A stretch of DNA of 64,000 nucleotides, taken from Thinopyrum elongatum (lineage: Eukaryota > Streptophyta > Magnoliopsida > Poales > Poaceae). Below, one piece after another: positions 1 through 13,339 of this stretch (positions are counted from its first letter, which is position 1; each line of letters begins with the position of its first letter). The stretch is taken from contig CM022298.1 of the NCBI GenBank assembly GCA_011799875.1, positions 197,088,076 to 197,152,075 of the forward strand. The letters are read 5' to 3'. The translations under genes and the position numbers were made by a program. The notes beneath the pieces were generated by a model. That model saw nothing but the letters and a program-made list of their open reading frames with translations. It was not told the DNA's origin and did no database searches.

Positions 1-3000
1 GGTCACCTTTGCAGTCTCTCTTAAGACTAATTAGTAGGAGAAGATTAAGCAAATAGTTGGAGAAGATTAGGCTCGAAGTTGGATGAGGAGGATAGAGCAA
101 AACCAATCTCCCTGTGTGCAGTCGCACTGAAATGTAGAGACGTTGCCCGTGTGACATTTTAGTAGAACTACACAAAACACTCTTAAGAAAAAAGTGATTT
201 GTGCAGTTCACAAAAAGGTCGCAATAGCAACGAGGTGAAATGGATAGCCCAGTTTGCAAAAAAGAGGTAGAAAGGAAACAATTACTGGCCAATAACAGTT
301 GATGACACATACGACGACAAAAAAGAAGCATATTCCTTGTCCTAAGGGAAGATAACAGCACGGTTGTGTTTATCTAAAACGGTGTGAGGACGAGATTGCA
401 ATATGGAAAGTACGCCGGAGGAGCTACGTTTTGGGCAAAGAACTAGGGAAGATCCACATGCAAGATTTTCCACATGCAGCGACGTGGGAAGATGGGCAGT
501 GGAGCAAGGCCGGAGGGGATACTTGGGGGTCGTCGGGATGTAACTAGGAGGGGGCGGCGGGCGGGATTTGCCCATACTGCGGCAGCGATCAAGTGGCGTA
601 GGCCCTACCATGCCGGAGCTTGGTCAGAGAGAATGGTGGGTACCGCAGATCGGGACGTGCTGCCTCGGCGCCGTCGAACGGAGAAAGGATGCACATCCTC
701 CCTTTCCGCTAGCGGACGGGATGCGGCCGGATCAGTGAGTAACGATGAGAGAGAGAGAGAGGCCACCGCCGCCTTGTGTGAGATACTCTGAAGAGAGACA
801 AACCCCGGCAGGCAGGCTCCATTGTATATAGTGGAGCGGACTACCTTTTTCTCCATAAAAATCATTTTATATTCTATGGAGTACGTGCCATTGAGCAATA
901 TAACTTTATTTAAAAATAACACGCCAACGCATCAAGTCGAACTTTGTTTCGTGCACGCGTGGTACACGACCTCCGTAGGTAAACAACCGCTACACATGCT
1001 CAAATTAGCACGTGGGCTGCCATTTCGTACAGAAATGAGCTCCACCGTGTACCCGCACGGGTGTGGCTGGGCACAAAGCGTGAGTATGTGCACCTAATCT
1101 CTTCGTGTACGTACACCACCTATGTGGGTTTGTGTGAGAGAGATACAAACATAGAGAGATATAGTGTGTGGGTTCGTGAGTGTTTTTTTGGGGGGGGGGG
1201 CATGAGAGATAGATAGGGAATATGTGTCGATGATATTTCAATAAAAAATGTAACATATGCAATGTGTGTGAAACAGAGGCCTGGATATATCATATATATA
1301 GAGGGGGCGATCCACGAGAAGAGAATGGAGGTATCATCGGCATGAGGTATCCATATAATCGAAGAGAGGGATGATGTGTGTGTGTGTGCGCGATCTATAA
1401 AGAGTGCCATCGAATTTGTGTTTACCCACGTTAAAGATATAGGGTGGCTGGGCTACTGGAATGTGAGAGGGGACAGGTGCAGTTTGTCTCTGTTGCATGG
1501 ATACCTACCTACAACGCTCGACTATCGATGTGTGTGGGGGGGTGGGGGGGGGGGCAGAGACCTAACTATAGAGGTACAATGGCTGGTATATGTGTGGACG
1601 AGGGGAGAGAGCTACCTTATGTATTGAGGGAGATCGATCGGCATCCATGCATATGTGTAGGAGAGGAATAAGGTTGGGAGAGAGATAGAGCTAGAATGTC
1701 GGAGGGGTTGGTGGTGGATTTGCTTCTCACAAATGGTGTGAGAGGCCTGCTAGACAAACGGAGGGCACGCGTGCAATATCAATAAGAGAGGGGATGCCTG
1801 CCTGTCTGTGCATGTGCGTGTGAGAGACGGGTCAGGAGGCATGCACGAATGATGAGGGGGGACGATATGGCTATGGTAAGCAGATGTAACTACATAGGAA
1901 GATCAATCGTCCTTTGTCGGAGAAAGGGAGAGACATAATTTGTGAGGTACATCGATCGATGCATGGGGAAAAAGAGTTATAGTCGACCTAGGTATATGTA
2001 GGGAGATCGATCGGTATACATGCATGTATGTGTTAGAAGCAAATAAGGCCCGGAGAGAAGGATAGAGAGAGAGGGATGCAGCTGGGAGGTGGTGCGAGAG
2101 GCATACTATATCGAGGGGGAAGGAGTGTGCGAGTACGAGATCGATGAAAAGAGGGGCGGGAGTGAGGCATGGACGGTGAGAAGAGAAGAGGGAGAGCTTT
2201 TGTTTGTGGTAGGCACAGCTGGCTAGAGAGGCATACTGATCAGTGTGTGCCGGAAAGAAGGAGCTGGGGGGCCTACACACACCGTGGGTGAACAACCTAA
2301 AGTGAAAAGATGAATGTGCGTGATGGAGCTAGAGAATGCTGAGGGAGGGTGAGAGGGAGGCGGGCGTGTGCATGCATGAGAGAAAGTTAGCGCTAGCTAC
2401 AAAGATAAGAGGATTGTGTGGATGTAAAAGACGAATAGAGATCATATTTCATTATAAAAGTGGATTCGGATATTTGAAGAATATATCATAGTGTTTTAAA
2501 CCGACGCATGCATGAATATATATAATGGTGATACGCATGGTGTGGTTATGAACATGTTATACTACATATAATATATAGAACATTTATTTGAATTTGTGAT
2601 AATGTGTGGCTTTTGTAGCTCAGGGCTAAATACATGTCATAATGTAGGGGGCGGAGCACTATACTTTGTGTGATAAACACAGTGTACATATGAAACATGG
2701 TTTAGATTATGACGATCTAGTTAGTACATCAAATGTACTATTATTTGGAATCAACATCACGTGTATTCAAAATTTTGAATTCGAGTTCATATAGTACACA
2801 TAGTTCATATCTATCTCTATAGTAATCATGTGGTGTGTTGTTAAGATAATACACGAATGATGGTTTAAGTTGGCAACAATCATGATTATAGATTCTTATT
2901 CAAATAGAGAAACGAATTCAAATTTAGTTTGAATTGCAGCGGTAGTATAGACATTTGGAATGCACTAAAATATTGGTATGTGTTGGTTACATTCATTATA

Positions 3001-3400
3001 CAGCCAGCGAAAAATTTTAATTGGACATAACATGGATTCATAGATTTGAATAGCATTTGTACAGTAAAACGAGACAAGACTCTCTCTTTGTGTGGTGCGA
3101 ATAGTTTTATTTTTTTTGTTTTTTTCATTGAGGGAAGTGCGAATTGATTTGGTACGTACAATATTACACGTTAGGATTGTCCCTAAAATTCAAACCGCGC
3201 CTTGTTATATCCCGAAAATTCAGATATCGTGCTCCCAAAACTCACGCCTTCACAACCCGTGCCATGCTATCCCAAAATTACAACGCGCGCGAAAACTCCC
3301 TCCAGCTTCCAAATCCCAACACATGAAATCCCCCTTCTAACGCTGAGCCGAAAGGGCCGCTAGTTCAAATTGGTGGGGGTACTTTTGTAACACACCCTAC
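1..3400. other. Gene-free GA-rich then AT-rich sequence
   Basis: I see no convincing gene. About 700-2400 is purine-rich on the plus strand (many GAGA and GTGTG tracts) and 2400-3350 is AT-rich. The short open frames on both strands have no family features and look like products of the repetitive composition. From about 3350 the sequence becomes C-rich and promoter-like, leading into the first ATG of the transposon gene at 3575. The left end of CACTA element A was sought here and not found, so this may be its interior, flanking DNA or another decayed element. Confidence 0.5.
1182..1200 (+). repeat. T run followed by G run
   Basis: An uninterrupted T tract runs directly into an 11-base G tract. 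A second G-rich block lies at about 1535-1555 and a (GT)n stretch at about 1376-1388. These are simple repeats; assembly or base-call length errors are likely here. Confidence 0.8.
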
Positions 3401-3954
3401 ATTTTGGACAAGCGTCCCTAAGTCATGGTTCCCCCCTCCCATCACCTCCTTTTCGCCATTCAAAATCCCCATTCGAAATCCTAGGCTGCCATAACCTCTC
3501 TGCTCTAGCCGCGAAACCCCTCCCTCCTCCGTCCGCCACCCCACCGCTGCCCAGCCGGATCCTCTTCCCCGACGATGTCGTCCACTACAACAGCCAGACG
3601 TCCCTCATCCACCTCCCCGGATGAGGATTCGTCGTCGATCTCGTCGTCCCGCCGGTTCAGCCGCCCCGTCCTCCACCTCCAAGGAGCTGCTCCGACGATC
3701 ACCTCATCTATCACGGCTGATCCATCCCCACAGCGCCGCCTTAACCAGCTCCACCGGAACCGCAACATACTCACCGACTCCTCGGATGAAGCCGAGGCCT
3801 ACTCGGCGCCACCAAAGAGGTTGTACACTCATCGCATCGCACCTTCTCCTTAACTCGACCTCCCAGCGCTGATGGTGCTCCATCCCGCACCCCCATGGTG
3901 GGCTACCTCGAAGCCGGCGCCGCGGGCGACATCTCCACGGCGGCTCTCCCCCAG

Positions 3955-4115
3955 TGCGAGGCCCCTTCGGCGGCGGCGTCCATACCAGCCGGATCTGCTG
4001 CTGCTGCTCCGTCTCTCGCTCGGTCGTGCTGCTGCTCTGCTCTCCCCCTCGCTCGTGCTGCTGCTCTGCTCTTGATCTCGCTCACGCTGCTGATGCTGGT
4101 ACACGGGCTGCTGCA
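3955..4115 (+). repeat. Imperfect CTG/GCT-rich repeat in intron 1
   Basis: The segment repeats a block of about 40 bases built from CTCGCTCG followed by GCTGCTGCTCTGCT. It lies in the presumed first intron of the element A gene and produces spurious Ala/Ser/Leu open frames on both strands. Confidence 0.6.
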
Positions 4116-4748
4116 GCTACACGAGTTGCTGCGCTGGCTCTAGTTCGCGCTACTCCTCCAGGCGCTGCTGCTCCGGCTGCTATCTGCTACTGTGTTCCCC
4201 ATTAATCGCCTGCTGATTTAGATCACTGTTTCTCAACTACTAGTGCTCGAGCTGCCTAAACTACATGTGAAGTGGCTCTCTGCTACCAGTGCGTTCAGTT
4301 TTGACAGTAACATTCAAATTCCACAGTAAATTTCAGTTTCGACAATTAAGTTCAAAGTCAACAGTTTTTACCTCATCTGTTGTAGTCATGTGTTTTTTGG
4401 TGATGTAAATTTTACATCTATCACTTTTTGGTAATGTATTTTACATCATCTATTGGAGATGCTATTAGAATCCCACTTGATATTAACGATGTCTGTCTTG
4501 TACTGCTTCAGCCTCGACGTCTTATGGCTCACCGGAGCTGCTCCAACGACGGAACCATCCATCACAACAGAGCAGTGCCATGGATGTCGTCTACAGATTC
4601 CTCACATCTTCCTCCACACCTTCGTTAGCCACCTCTGCCGCAACTTCTTCAGCGACCAACCCAATGATGCTGAGGTCGACACGGCTACGGCAAAGAGGTT
4701 GTACACTTGCCACATCACTTATTACTCTACATTCATGTCGATCCATTA

Positions 4749-5139
4749 GGGCTATTTTGGTTCAAAGGAAAAAGTGAAGGAAAAAAGCAATAGGAAATTT
4801 TCCTATGGCACTCTACTATTCAATTATTCATGCATTTTGTTGAAAGGAATGGAGCAAAACATCCACCTGGACCTACTTTTCAAAATCCTATGCGTGAAAA
4901 CAAGACCAAGTGCATTAGTGGCAGAATAACATTCTAACTGTACACGCTTTCATATGGTTTCACTTTAATTTGGCCATGTTTCTTTGCATTCCTCTGCTCT
5001 TCCAATTCCTGTGAACCGAACACCCAAGTTGACAGAAATCCTGTATTTACAAATGCTCTATTTCCCACGTGCATTCCTATCCTATTCCAGTGTTTTTCCT
5101 ATCCCTGCGTTTTTAGAATCCAGCAAGCCAAAGGAGCCC
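4749..5139. mobile_element. Tourist-like (PIF/Harbinger) MITE
   Basis: The 391-bp element begins GGGCTATTTTGG and ends CCAAAGGAGCCC, an imperfect terminal inverted repeat. It is flanked by TTA at 4746-4748 and 5140-5142, the target duplication typical of Tourist/PIF-Harbinger elements. It carries no coding capacity. It sits in the intron between the second and third duplicated exons of the element A gene, so it arrived after that gene structure formed or within a duplicated unit. Confidence 0.8.
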
Positions 5140-8100
5140 TTACAGAATTACTTCAGTTACAGGTAGGTGTCGAAGAAAACTTTGTGTTGTTTGTCCTGCT
5201 CCTGCCGCGATGTCGTCCACCTCACCTGAGCTGCTCCATCGACAGAAGCATCCACCAAACCAGACATCACGACTCCTGACCGTCTTTCGCTGCCTCAGAT
5301 CTCCTTCCCTACCGCCGGCACCCACCGCAACTACATCACCATCATCGACTCAGCAGATGAACCTGAGGAGTACACGGGTCCACAAGAGAGGTCGCACTCT
5401 TTTGTTTCTGCTTATGTTATGCATTGCTTAATATTACCTTATACTTTATTGTCCTGTTCACCTCTTAGACTCCAAGTCAGGTCCAAATTAATGTTCAAAC
5501 TTGAGTTTTAAAATTACTTGTGGGGCACATATCGAGGCAGCAATGAATAGTATCTCTGTCTATTATCTGGTTCACCTAGGGTATGCCTATGTTGTTCATC
5601 TTGGGTGGGAAACAAATAGTAAAGCAATCATCATATGTCTTTTTGTTAAATTAGAGCTATCATCAGCCTGCTATCATTATTTTTGGATCCATCCACTGGT
5701 TGTTACGATCACTCTAGATTTCTGCATGCTCTCCTTACATAATCTCACTATATTTTTTTCGTATGCATGTCAGATATTGTACACAGTCATGCTGAACATG
5801 TAGAGAAAAAGAGAAGAGTTTTGCATGGAAATACAATGTCATGCAGACATTGCTCCATGGTGGGTTCAATGGCAAACCCTCCCCCCTCTCCAGATTGTAA
5901 TCCAGAGGAAGATATCTATTCTGAGGCGGATTCAGACGTAGCTGACCGCTCCTATTTACCCTCAATGTGTTTGCTCTAACTTGGCATGATGATGTTGGTC
6001 ATATCATGCATATGTTGCCTTGGAGTGCCTACTTTCGACATCATATATGTCATCTGCTTAGTTTAGACATGTTTTGAAATGCCACCTATTTAGTTTCTAT
6101 ATCATATATGGGAATTATGCAGTCTCATCTCTTTTAGCCAGCCATAATATATGTGAAATATGCAATGCCATCCTGTTTAACCAGGCATCATATATTTGAA
6201 TGATATCTTGCCCATCCTTTTCTTCATTACATTTCCATTTGTCAACAATGTTTGTACATTAAACTACTCTTCCTGTGAATCAGCCATTTGAGTGGGTGAT
6301 GGAAAAATCTGGAGTGAAAACAAGGTCTTCAGAGCAGACATTGCTACCTGTCGAAGCAGATCTCTTGCTGGGTCCCGATAGCTCCTCAGAGATGGATTCA
6401 GAGATAGATGACCAGTCCTATTCCCCCACCGAGGTGTATGCTCTAACTTGGCACGGTTATACTGCTCATATCATGCATATGGTGTCTTGCATTGCATAGT
6501 TTAGACATCATATACACAATATTCAACACCATGTTCTTAGTTCAGACATCATATATGCGAATGCCCTCTTCTTGGCATATAAATCACATATGTGAATTAA
6601 ATCATGCGATCCTGATTACTTAGATAACATGTATGTGAATTATGTTATGCGAACCTGTTTACTAAAGACATCATATAATTATCTCATGCCATCCTGTTTA
6701 GTTAGTCATCATATCTTTGAATTATGTCATGCTATGCTATCCGGTTTAGATAGACATCATATATGTGAAATTATGTCATGCTATCCTTTTTAGTTAAACA
6801 ATATACATGTCAACTATTTCATGCCCTCCTTTTTCCACACTATCTATTGCATATGTCACTCATACAAGGTCTGTACATTCAACAATGTTTCCTGTTTATC
6901 GGGCATTTGAATTGGAGCGGGTGATGGCAGTATCTAGCGGAGTAAAAACACGGTCTTCAAATAAAACAGTGCTACCTCTTGGTGGAGATAGCACCCCGGT
7001 TGTACATGCACGAGAACCAGCCCTACCACACATAACCCAGGCTCTCGCAGATTGTACCCCTACTGCCATGGACAGAGAACCAGCTTCACCCAATCTAACC
7101 CCAACCCCAACAGATAGTAACCCAGTTCCTATTGACAGAACACCATCTCCACCACAGAGCTCCCAAACAAGAGCAGTTAGTAAGGCAGCTCCAGTGCCCA
7201 AAGCGCCAGTACTACCACGGCGAACCCCAACTCCACTAGTTAGTACACCTATTCCTGTGGAGGAAGCACAACCAACCATTCGTAGTTTAGCATCTATCGC
7301 ATTTGATGTTGTTAAATCCTATGTGCGTATCTTCCCATCATGGAAATATTATACTGAAGATGAAGGAAAATGCCAGTTCCAGGTGTTCGTCTAGGAGTTA
7401 TGTGTAAGTAATGTTATTCATGGCAATTACTTTGCTTTGTCCCATACATTCTACCTCCATGATGCTTATAATACAACAAATTTTCCCATTTTTCTCTATA
7501 GAGAAGGACCGATTTGGAAACTTAGGATGAGGTAACATGTGCTAATACCTCTGCTATCTTCAAGAATGCTTGGTGGCAGTATCGTAATTACCTGAAGAAA
7601 ACGTACTTCACTAGCAAAGAAACTCATCAAATTCCCTTACGTTCTCCTGAGACACGTTTACTGGACGATGACTGGGAACGCCTTGTTCTATACTGGTCCC
7701 GAACCAAGAATCTGGTAAGGTCTATGAGGTCATTTTTTGTTTTTAAGTACTATATGCCTGCGTCTTACTGTACTCTGTTCGTGTAGAACAAGTGCTTAAA
7801 CCTGAAGAACAACTGTTCTCATTTAAGATTCCATTGCTATCGTGCATACTGCTTTGCTCTTGTATCACTGTATTTACTCATACAAACTTATTTTTAAATT
7901 GAAGGGTCCAATCAAACCTCCAATGGCACAACAAGTATGTTTACGCATGTTTCTTTAACAGGTTTGCTCTTATAAATAGCTCTGTTGATTTCAATTTCAA
8001 TTGTGTATACGGTTGACTTCTCATATCATGCACATTACTAGCATCACAACAGAGCCAATAGTGTTATTGTACATGTAGACCCATGGTACCCATCTGAAAT

Positions 8101-9007
8101 CTTGTTGTGCCGTGTAGTTTCCCACGCTTTGTATTCTTTCAGTGCTGCTTTGTCTTGAACTGATATGATTTGAACCATGTCTCTATTTTGATTTGGCAAG
8201 ATAATGCAATGACCATAGGACATAGATATATGTTTGTTTGATGCTTTTATTATGTACGACTTGGCAATAGAAGACTTGGTAGTTTAATCCTGTCCACCTT
8301 ACTAATGAACTGGTTCACCAAAATGAGTTTCATATACTAGAACATGCTAAACCTGTTATGTGTCTGCTTGTTTATTCTTTTAGAATGCTGGCAGAATATT
8401 GGGGAAGAGTGCCTTATTAAGCAATGGTAAAGGAAGTAATGCAGATAAGGTTCAGGATAGTGCAACATCCTTGTTGGTCTCCAACAAAGCTGATAAAACA
8501 GCTAAGGAAAACTATCTTGAAGAAAGTGAGACAACCCCAAAGTCCTGTCTTGTTGTAGTGTTTGAGTTACTGGCCACTACCGCTGGCACAAGCTATTCAA
8601 ACTCAATGTCTGAATCAGTTCAGTTTCTTGAGTCTCAACTACAAGCTGAAAGACATCGATCAGCTGTGCTGAGACAAGAAGCCGAAGGACTGCGGAAGTC
8701 CCTGGAGCATTCAGATGCATACTTTCTAGTGCAACGGCAAGCGTTGGAGGATTTTAGCGCCAAACAGGAGAAAGCTAATAAGCTTGCTAAGCTTATTGCC
8801 AGCATGGTGGATACCCAGGATAATGTTTCTTGAGCTCTTCTGAAGTTGTTTCATTTATGGACTTGTTTTGCTGCCGCGTTTATTTGCACTGGTGGCTAAT
8901 TTAGACGGCCAGTGTACGTAATATGCTGCTTTGTTCCCTATATTTGCTCTGGTGGCGAACTTTGATGCCGAGTGGATGTAATATGTGTAATAGCCGTAAT
9001 ATCCTAG

Positions 9008-9012
9008 TGTTA
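9008..9012 (+). repeat. Target-site duplication tgtta, left copy
   Basis: Five bases tgtta directly precede the solo LTR and recur exactly at 13217-13221 directly after it. Confidence 0.9.
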
Positions 9013-9360
9013 TGTGACGCCCCCGGCTTAATCATGCACTAATCATACACGCAAATGCACACGATCAAGCCTAAGGACTCATGGGAAGATATCACAACAC
9101 AACTCTAAAACATAAATAAAGTCATACAAGCTTTATATTACAAGCCAGGGGCCTCGAGGGCTCGAATACATAAGCTTGCGAACAAGCGTCAGCGGAAGCA
9201 TTAGATATCTGTGTACAGATATAAAAGAAAGCACATAAAGGCCTTTAGAAGGCGGGGCAAAATAAAACACTACGATCGAAAGGCATAGGCCTCCTGCCTG
9301 GGACCCTCTGAATCCTACTCCTGGTCGATGGCAAGCTCGAAGTAGTAACCATCCTCTGGG

Positions 9361-9379
9361 TAGTAGTAGTAGTAGTAGA
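9361..9379 (+). repeat. (GTA)n microsatellite
   Basis: A short GTA/AGT repeat inside the first solo LTR. The inverted relative at 39929-43973 does not show an equally long array. Confidence 0.75.
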
Positions 9380-10485
9380 TCGGTGGGGCATCTGTCTCCG
9401 GGGGCTCCGACCTCTGGTCATGACAAACTGATATTGGGAGAAAAGGAAAACAAAGCAACCGTGAGTACTCAGAAGTACTCAGAAAGCAAGGATCTACACT
9501 ACATATGCAACATTTTCAAAGGGAGGCTGTATATGTGGACTGGGCTGCAGAAATGCCAGAATAGAGAGGAGGCCTAGTCCTATCGAAGACTAGCATCTTC
9601 AGAGGTCTTGCAGCATTAGAAGAGTGTAGATAGTACCATATAATGTAGCAGTATCATTAAGTCTTAACCTCACCCAGAGATCCTTTCTCGACTCCCTGCG
9701 AGAAAGCAATCCCAGAGCCATATAGTCATCAACCTCGTCCGGAGATCCCTTCTCGACTCCCTGCGAGAAGCAATCCCAGAGCCATAGTATCCAAGTATCC
9801 AGTTCTAAATTGTATCAATCAGGATACAACTCCGAGTGTCCTTTACCATAGGACCGGCTATCGATAGATGTGTTCTTCCCTGCAGGGGTGCACCAACTTA
9901 CCCAACACGCTCGATTAACTCCGGCCGGACACACTTTCCTGGGTCATGCCCGGCCTCGGCCAAACGACACACCGCAACCCTACCTAGAGCTCAGCAGAGA
10001 GGTCCCCGTCGGTCTACATCCTAAGCGCTCAGAGGTCTTGGGCCATCGCCCTGCGCACTCCGAGTCGTTGCGTGCAGGGGGAAGCCAGGCACCAGGGGGG
10101 CGCCGGTCCGTCCCTGCCGCAAGGCTGAACTAGACGTCTGACAGAGCATTCGGCTAATGCTACGATGCAGAACGCCCATACTATGCCCACGTGATGGTTA
10201 GTGCTATCAGGCCAGAGGCCTGCTCGGATCAAATATCCAAATCGTTAGTGGACTAGGGGCTTGCGGTAACGAGTAGAGACTCACGAAAGATGTGACCCCA
10301 TCGCCCCGTCTCGAGGACTTGCTGCAAGGGTTAAGAATGCCCGGCCGGGCCTCGTATTCATCACTCGGGCACCATACAGGCAACCCGTCTTCACATCACA
10401 CGCGGGTACCCCTCAGGGTTGACCCGCCTATCCAGGTAACAGTGTAAAGTCCAAGTATCCATGTGTCCATAACATCAGGGGAATC

Positions 10486-10690
10486 CGAGGTATCACCCTC
10501 GTTGGATTCCTACTCGATGTGTCTGTCAAGGTGAACTCGGAGGATTCACCCTCGATGGGTTCACACTTGAGGTGGTGCACGACAGCGTCGTTAACGGAAG
10601 CGGTGAAAGAGGAATCACCCTCGATGACCACGACCTAATAGCTACTCTACAGAGTTAACATCAGAAGTGCTACACGAGGTATCACCCTCG
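10486..10690 (+). repeat. Four spaced palindromic motifs CGAGGnATCACCCTCG
   Basis: Near-palindromic 16-mers occur at 10486-10501, about 10538-10554, about 10609-10623 and 10675-10690, 50-70 bases apart. The inverted relative keeps four copies at 42393-42408, 42460-42475, 42524-42539 and 42577-42592. Conservation in both solo LTRs suggests a property of the LTR, possibly a protein-binding array; the function is unknown. Confidence 0.8.
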
Positions 10691-12739
10691 GCACTCGATA
10701 GTGACGCTGCAGTGTCGTTACAACTAAGGGGGGGGGGTGATGTGCGGTGTCGGGGCCTGGTCTTCAATCCTGTTGGTCGGGTCTTCTGATAATCCAGCGG
10801 GGCAGTCGGGAAAAGTCGGGGGTCACTAATAGGTCTCTACCCAGCCTATACTAAGTAGTTTAGGATATGCAGGTAATTATCAACAGTAGGTTACAATAAA
10901 CAGGCTATGCATCAGAATAGGTAAAGCAGTAGCAGCAGTAATTCTAATGCAAGCATGAGAAATTAGAATGGGCGATATCGGGATGATCAAAGGGGGGGCT
11001 TGCCTGGTTGCTCGGCGGCAAGGGCAAGGTCGTCAATGGTGTCTTCGGTCTCCGGAGCTGCGTCGGTCTCGGGGACGACGTCGGGGTCTAACGAGAGAGA
11101 AGAGAGGGAGGAAACTGTATAAATACACAGCGAACAAGTGCAGCACAAAGCATAACATGGCAATACGCGGTGACAGAGGTGATCTGACGCAGTGCCGGGT
11201 GATACTGGCGAAGGAGGGATTCATCCGGGAATGTTTTCCCGGTTCCGGACATTTGTCAGACAGATGACCGGAGGGGAATGGTTGCATGTTCGCTATGCTA
11301 GGGATGCGTGATGGACGAACGGACCGCGTTTTCGAATTCGTCTCGTCGTTCTGAGCAACTTTCATATATAAATTATTTTCATCGGAGTTACGGTTTAAAA
11401 GATATGATTTTCAAAAGTTTTTATGAATTTCTGGAATTTATTTAATCATTTAAATTCGAATTATCCAAAACAGTGCTTGTGTGACATCAACACGATGTAA
11501 TGATGACGTCAGCGGTCAACTGGTCGGTTAACCAGGTCCAACCTGACATGTGGGGCCCACATGTCATTCATAGTACTGATTAACAGAGGATTAAACTTAA
11601 CTAATTAACTTGTGGGACCCACTGCCAGTGTCAGCTTTAGTTAACTAATTACCTGAATTAGGATTAACAGGTTAATTAGTGTTTTATTTATTTATAAATT
11701 GATTTAAATTGGCGGGGCCCGCATGTCAGTGGCGGGGCCAGCCCAGTCAACGGCTGACCCGGTCAAAGGGGCCAGCGGGGCCCTGGGGGCCACCAGGCAC
11801 TCACCCTGGGGGTGGCCCCAGCGGCGCCACGTCGGCCGGCCGGCGTTCAAACGCCGGCGGGCGCGTTTTTGCGGTGGCGCGGCGCGGGAGGTGGTCGGGA
11901 TCGTGCCTCCGACCACCGTTTGGCGCGCGGGGTGGCGCGTTTGAACGCGGGCGAAGCCGCGCATCTAATGGGGGCGGTGGCTCGGCCGGAGGAGGACCGC
12001 AACATCGCCGGCGGCGAGTGGGGCGGACGCCGGGGCTCAGGTTCGAGAGGAAATGGCGACGCAGCGCGTCAGCGAGCAAACTAAGTGACCAGAGGGCCTC
12101 TACGTGTGCGTGCGAGCACAACGGGCATCGACGCGGACCAAAAAGGTCACCGGTTGGTCGCCGGCGGCGAGCTCGCGCGACGGCGGGTACGGCCTAGCTA
12201 AATGCGACGCTTGGGCGCGAAAGGAAGGGAAGGAAGGAGGGGACCTAGTGCGACTGCTCACCGTGGAGCTCAAGAAAGGCTCGGCGAGGGCTTAGGAGCA
12301 GCAGTGGCGCCGTGGTTGGAGAAGATGGCCGGCGGCTCGAGCTTGAAGAAAGGGCTCGATCCCGGAGCTGTAGTGGCCCCCGGCTCGAGCTGATGGCCGG
12401 AGAGGAAGGAGAAGAGGTCAGCGGAGCTGGTGATCGCATCGGCGAGGCGAGTGAAGGCCGGTGGCCGCGTGCTTCACGGGACCACGGCCATGGAGGCGCT
12501 CGGGTGTGAGGGGAAAAAGGGAGCCGAGCAAGAGAGAGAGAGTGTGAGTGAGGGAGAGGCCAGGGGGCGCCAGGGCTCGCCCGTATCCCTCCTCGCGGGC
12601 GCGGAGCACTGTCGAGCGGAGCGAGGGGGGGGCCAGGGCGCGTGCGGTCGACAGCGAGCGCGCGCGATGAACAGAGAGGAAGGAGGGGACATGCGCGGGG
12701 AGTGGGCTGGGCCGCACTGTAGACTAGAGCCCAGCCACT

Positions 12740-12835
12740 GCAGGCCTTTTCTTTTTATTTTATTTTCTGTTTTCTTTTCTATGTTTTCCTTTTTCTTTTC
12801 TGTTTTGTATTTTATTTTTAATTCAAATGACTTTT
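12740..12835 (+). repeat. Long pyrimidine tract near LTR end
   Basis: A run of about 90 bases is almost entirely C and T. The inverted copy at about 40345-40395 shows the complementary purine tract, so the feature belongs to this LTR family and not to the insertion site. Confidence 0.75.
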
Positions 12836-13339
12836 GTATTTTATGGCACTTGCCCATATAACATCATTGCAATATCCAACCCTGGTATAAAATGGTTTTG
12901 GGGCCAAATGTTTTCATATGGATTTTATTTAAATAAAAAGGTATCAACCAACTCTGTTTTCCTATTGTTAGAGTCACTTAGTTAATTTATTAATTGTTGA
13001 TTACAATTTTAGAGTAGCCTCTGGAATATTTGCTATTTATTTAACATTTTAGTTTCTGGGTTTGGGCAACTTTTATTTCCACTTTTAGTTTGAATTTCCA
13101 TTTGAATTTGAATTTGAAAAGAGATATGATACTAATGATGATTAAGCACTGTTGATCATGATGATTTGGCATAATCAAAAGGGTGATCACTGTAGCTTAA
13201 TACATGGGGTGTTACATGTTAGTTGCTTGCTTATCTATTTCCTTATTGTCTTGTTTAGTTGTTTGCTTGTAGTCACTGCAGTTCTTTTTCCGCGTTTTTC
13301 TAGTGGCCACAATAACCTATTTTTATAACTAGGCCACAA

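Larger units (their letters stand above)
3575..8833 (+). pseudogene. CACTA-associated multi-exon gene (Transposase_24-like, coiled-coil C terminus), damaged
   Basis: Probable exons: 3575-3819, 4512-4697, about 5183-5390, 5774-5966, 6284-6433, about 6898-7403, 7526-7714, 7905-7934 and 8384-8833, most with GT/AG borders. The first three look like tandem duplicates of one exon (each ends in a D-E/A-x-x-x-x-PPKR or PQER type motif), and exons 5 and 6 share an SGVKTRSS motif. Exon 6 is Pro/Thr/Ser-rich. Exon 7 has the WWQYRNYLKK and DDDWERLVLYW motifs seen in plant En/Spm-associated proteins (Transposase_24-like, from memory). The last exon encodes about 144 residues with heptad-type repeats (FLESQLQAERHRS, then LRKSLE). 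The role is probably DNA binding or a transposition accessory function. Damage: TAG at 7392-7394 where paralogue B has CAT, and the exon-6 acceptor reads GG where B has AG. Confidence 0.6.
9013..13216 (+). mobile_element. 4.2-kb solo LTR (Sukkula/Erika LARD-like, inferred)
   Basis: The sequence starts TGTGACGCCCCC and ends GGGGTGTTACA, with perfect 5-bp flanking copies of tgtta at 9008-9012 and 13217-13221. Paralogue B lacks it: around 35690-35700 the surrounding sequence is continuous, giving an empty site. A second, inverted relative lies at 39929-43973. No gag, protease, polymerase, second LTR, primer-binding site or polypurine tract is visible. A single very long LTR left by recombination fits best. 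LTRs of 4-5 kb are known from the Sukkula-type large retrotransposon derivatives of Triticeae, hence the tentative name. A GC-rich block (11750-12720) gives overlapping open frames on both strands that I regard as spurious. Confidence 0.75.

Noticed and set aside
474..1671. Short forward and reverse frames at the window start
   Set aside because: 75-105 residues in simple-repeat-rich DNA, with no family motif, splice context or promoter evidence.
11709..12861. Overlapping frames in the first solo LTR
   Set aside because: They are open on both strands in a GC-rich block. The inverted copy does not keep the same frames, so no gene is supported.
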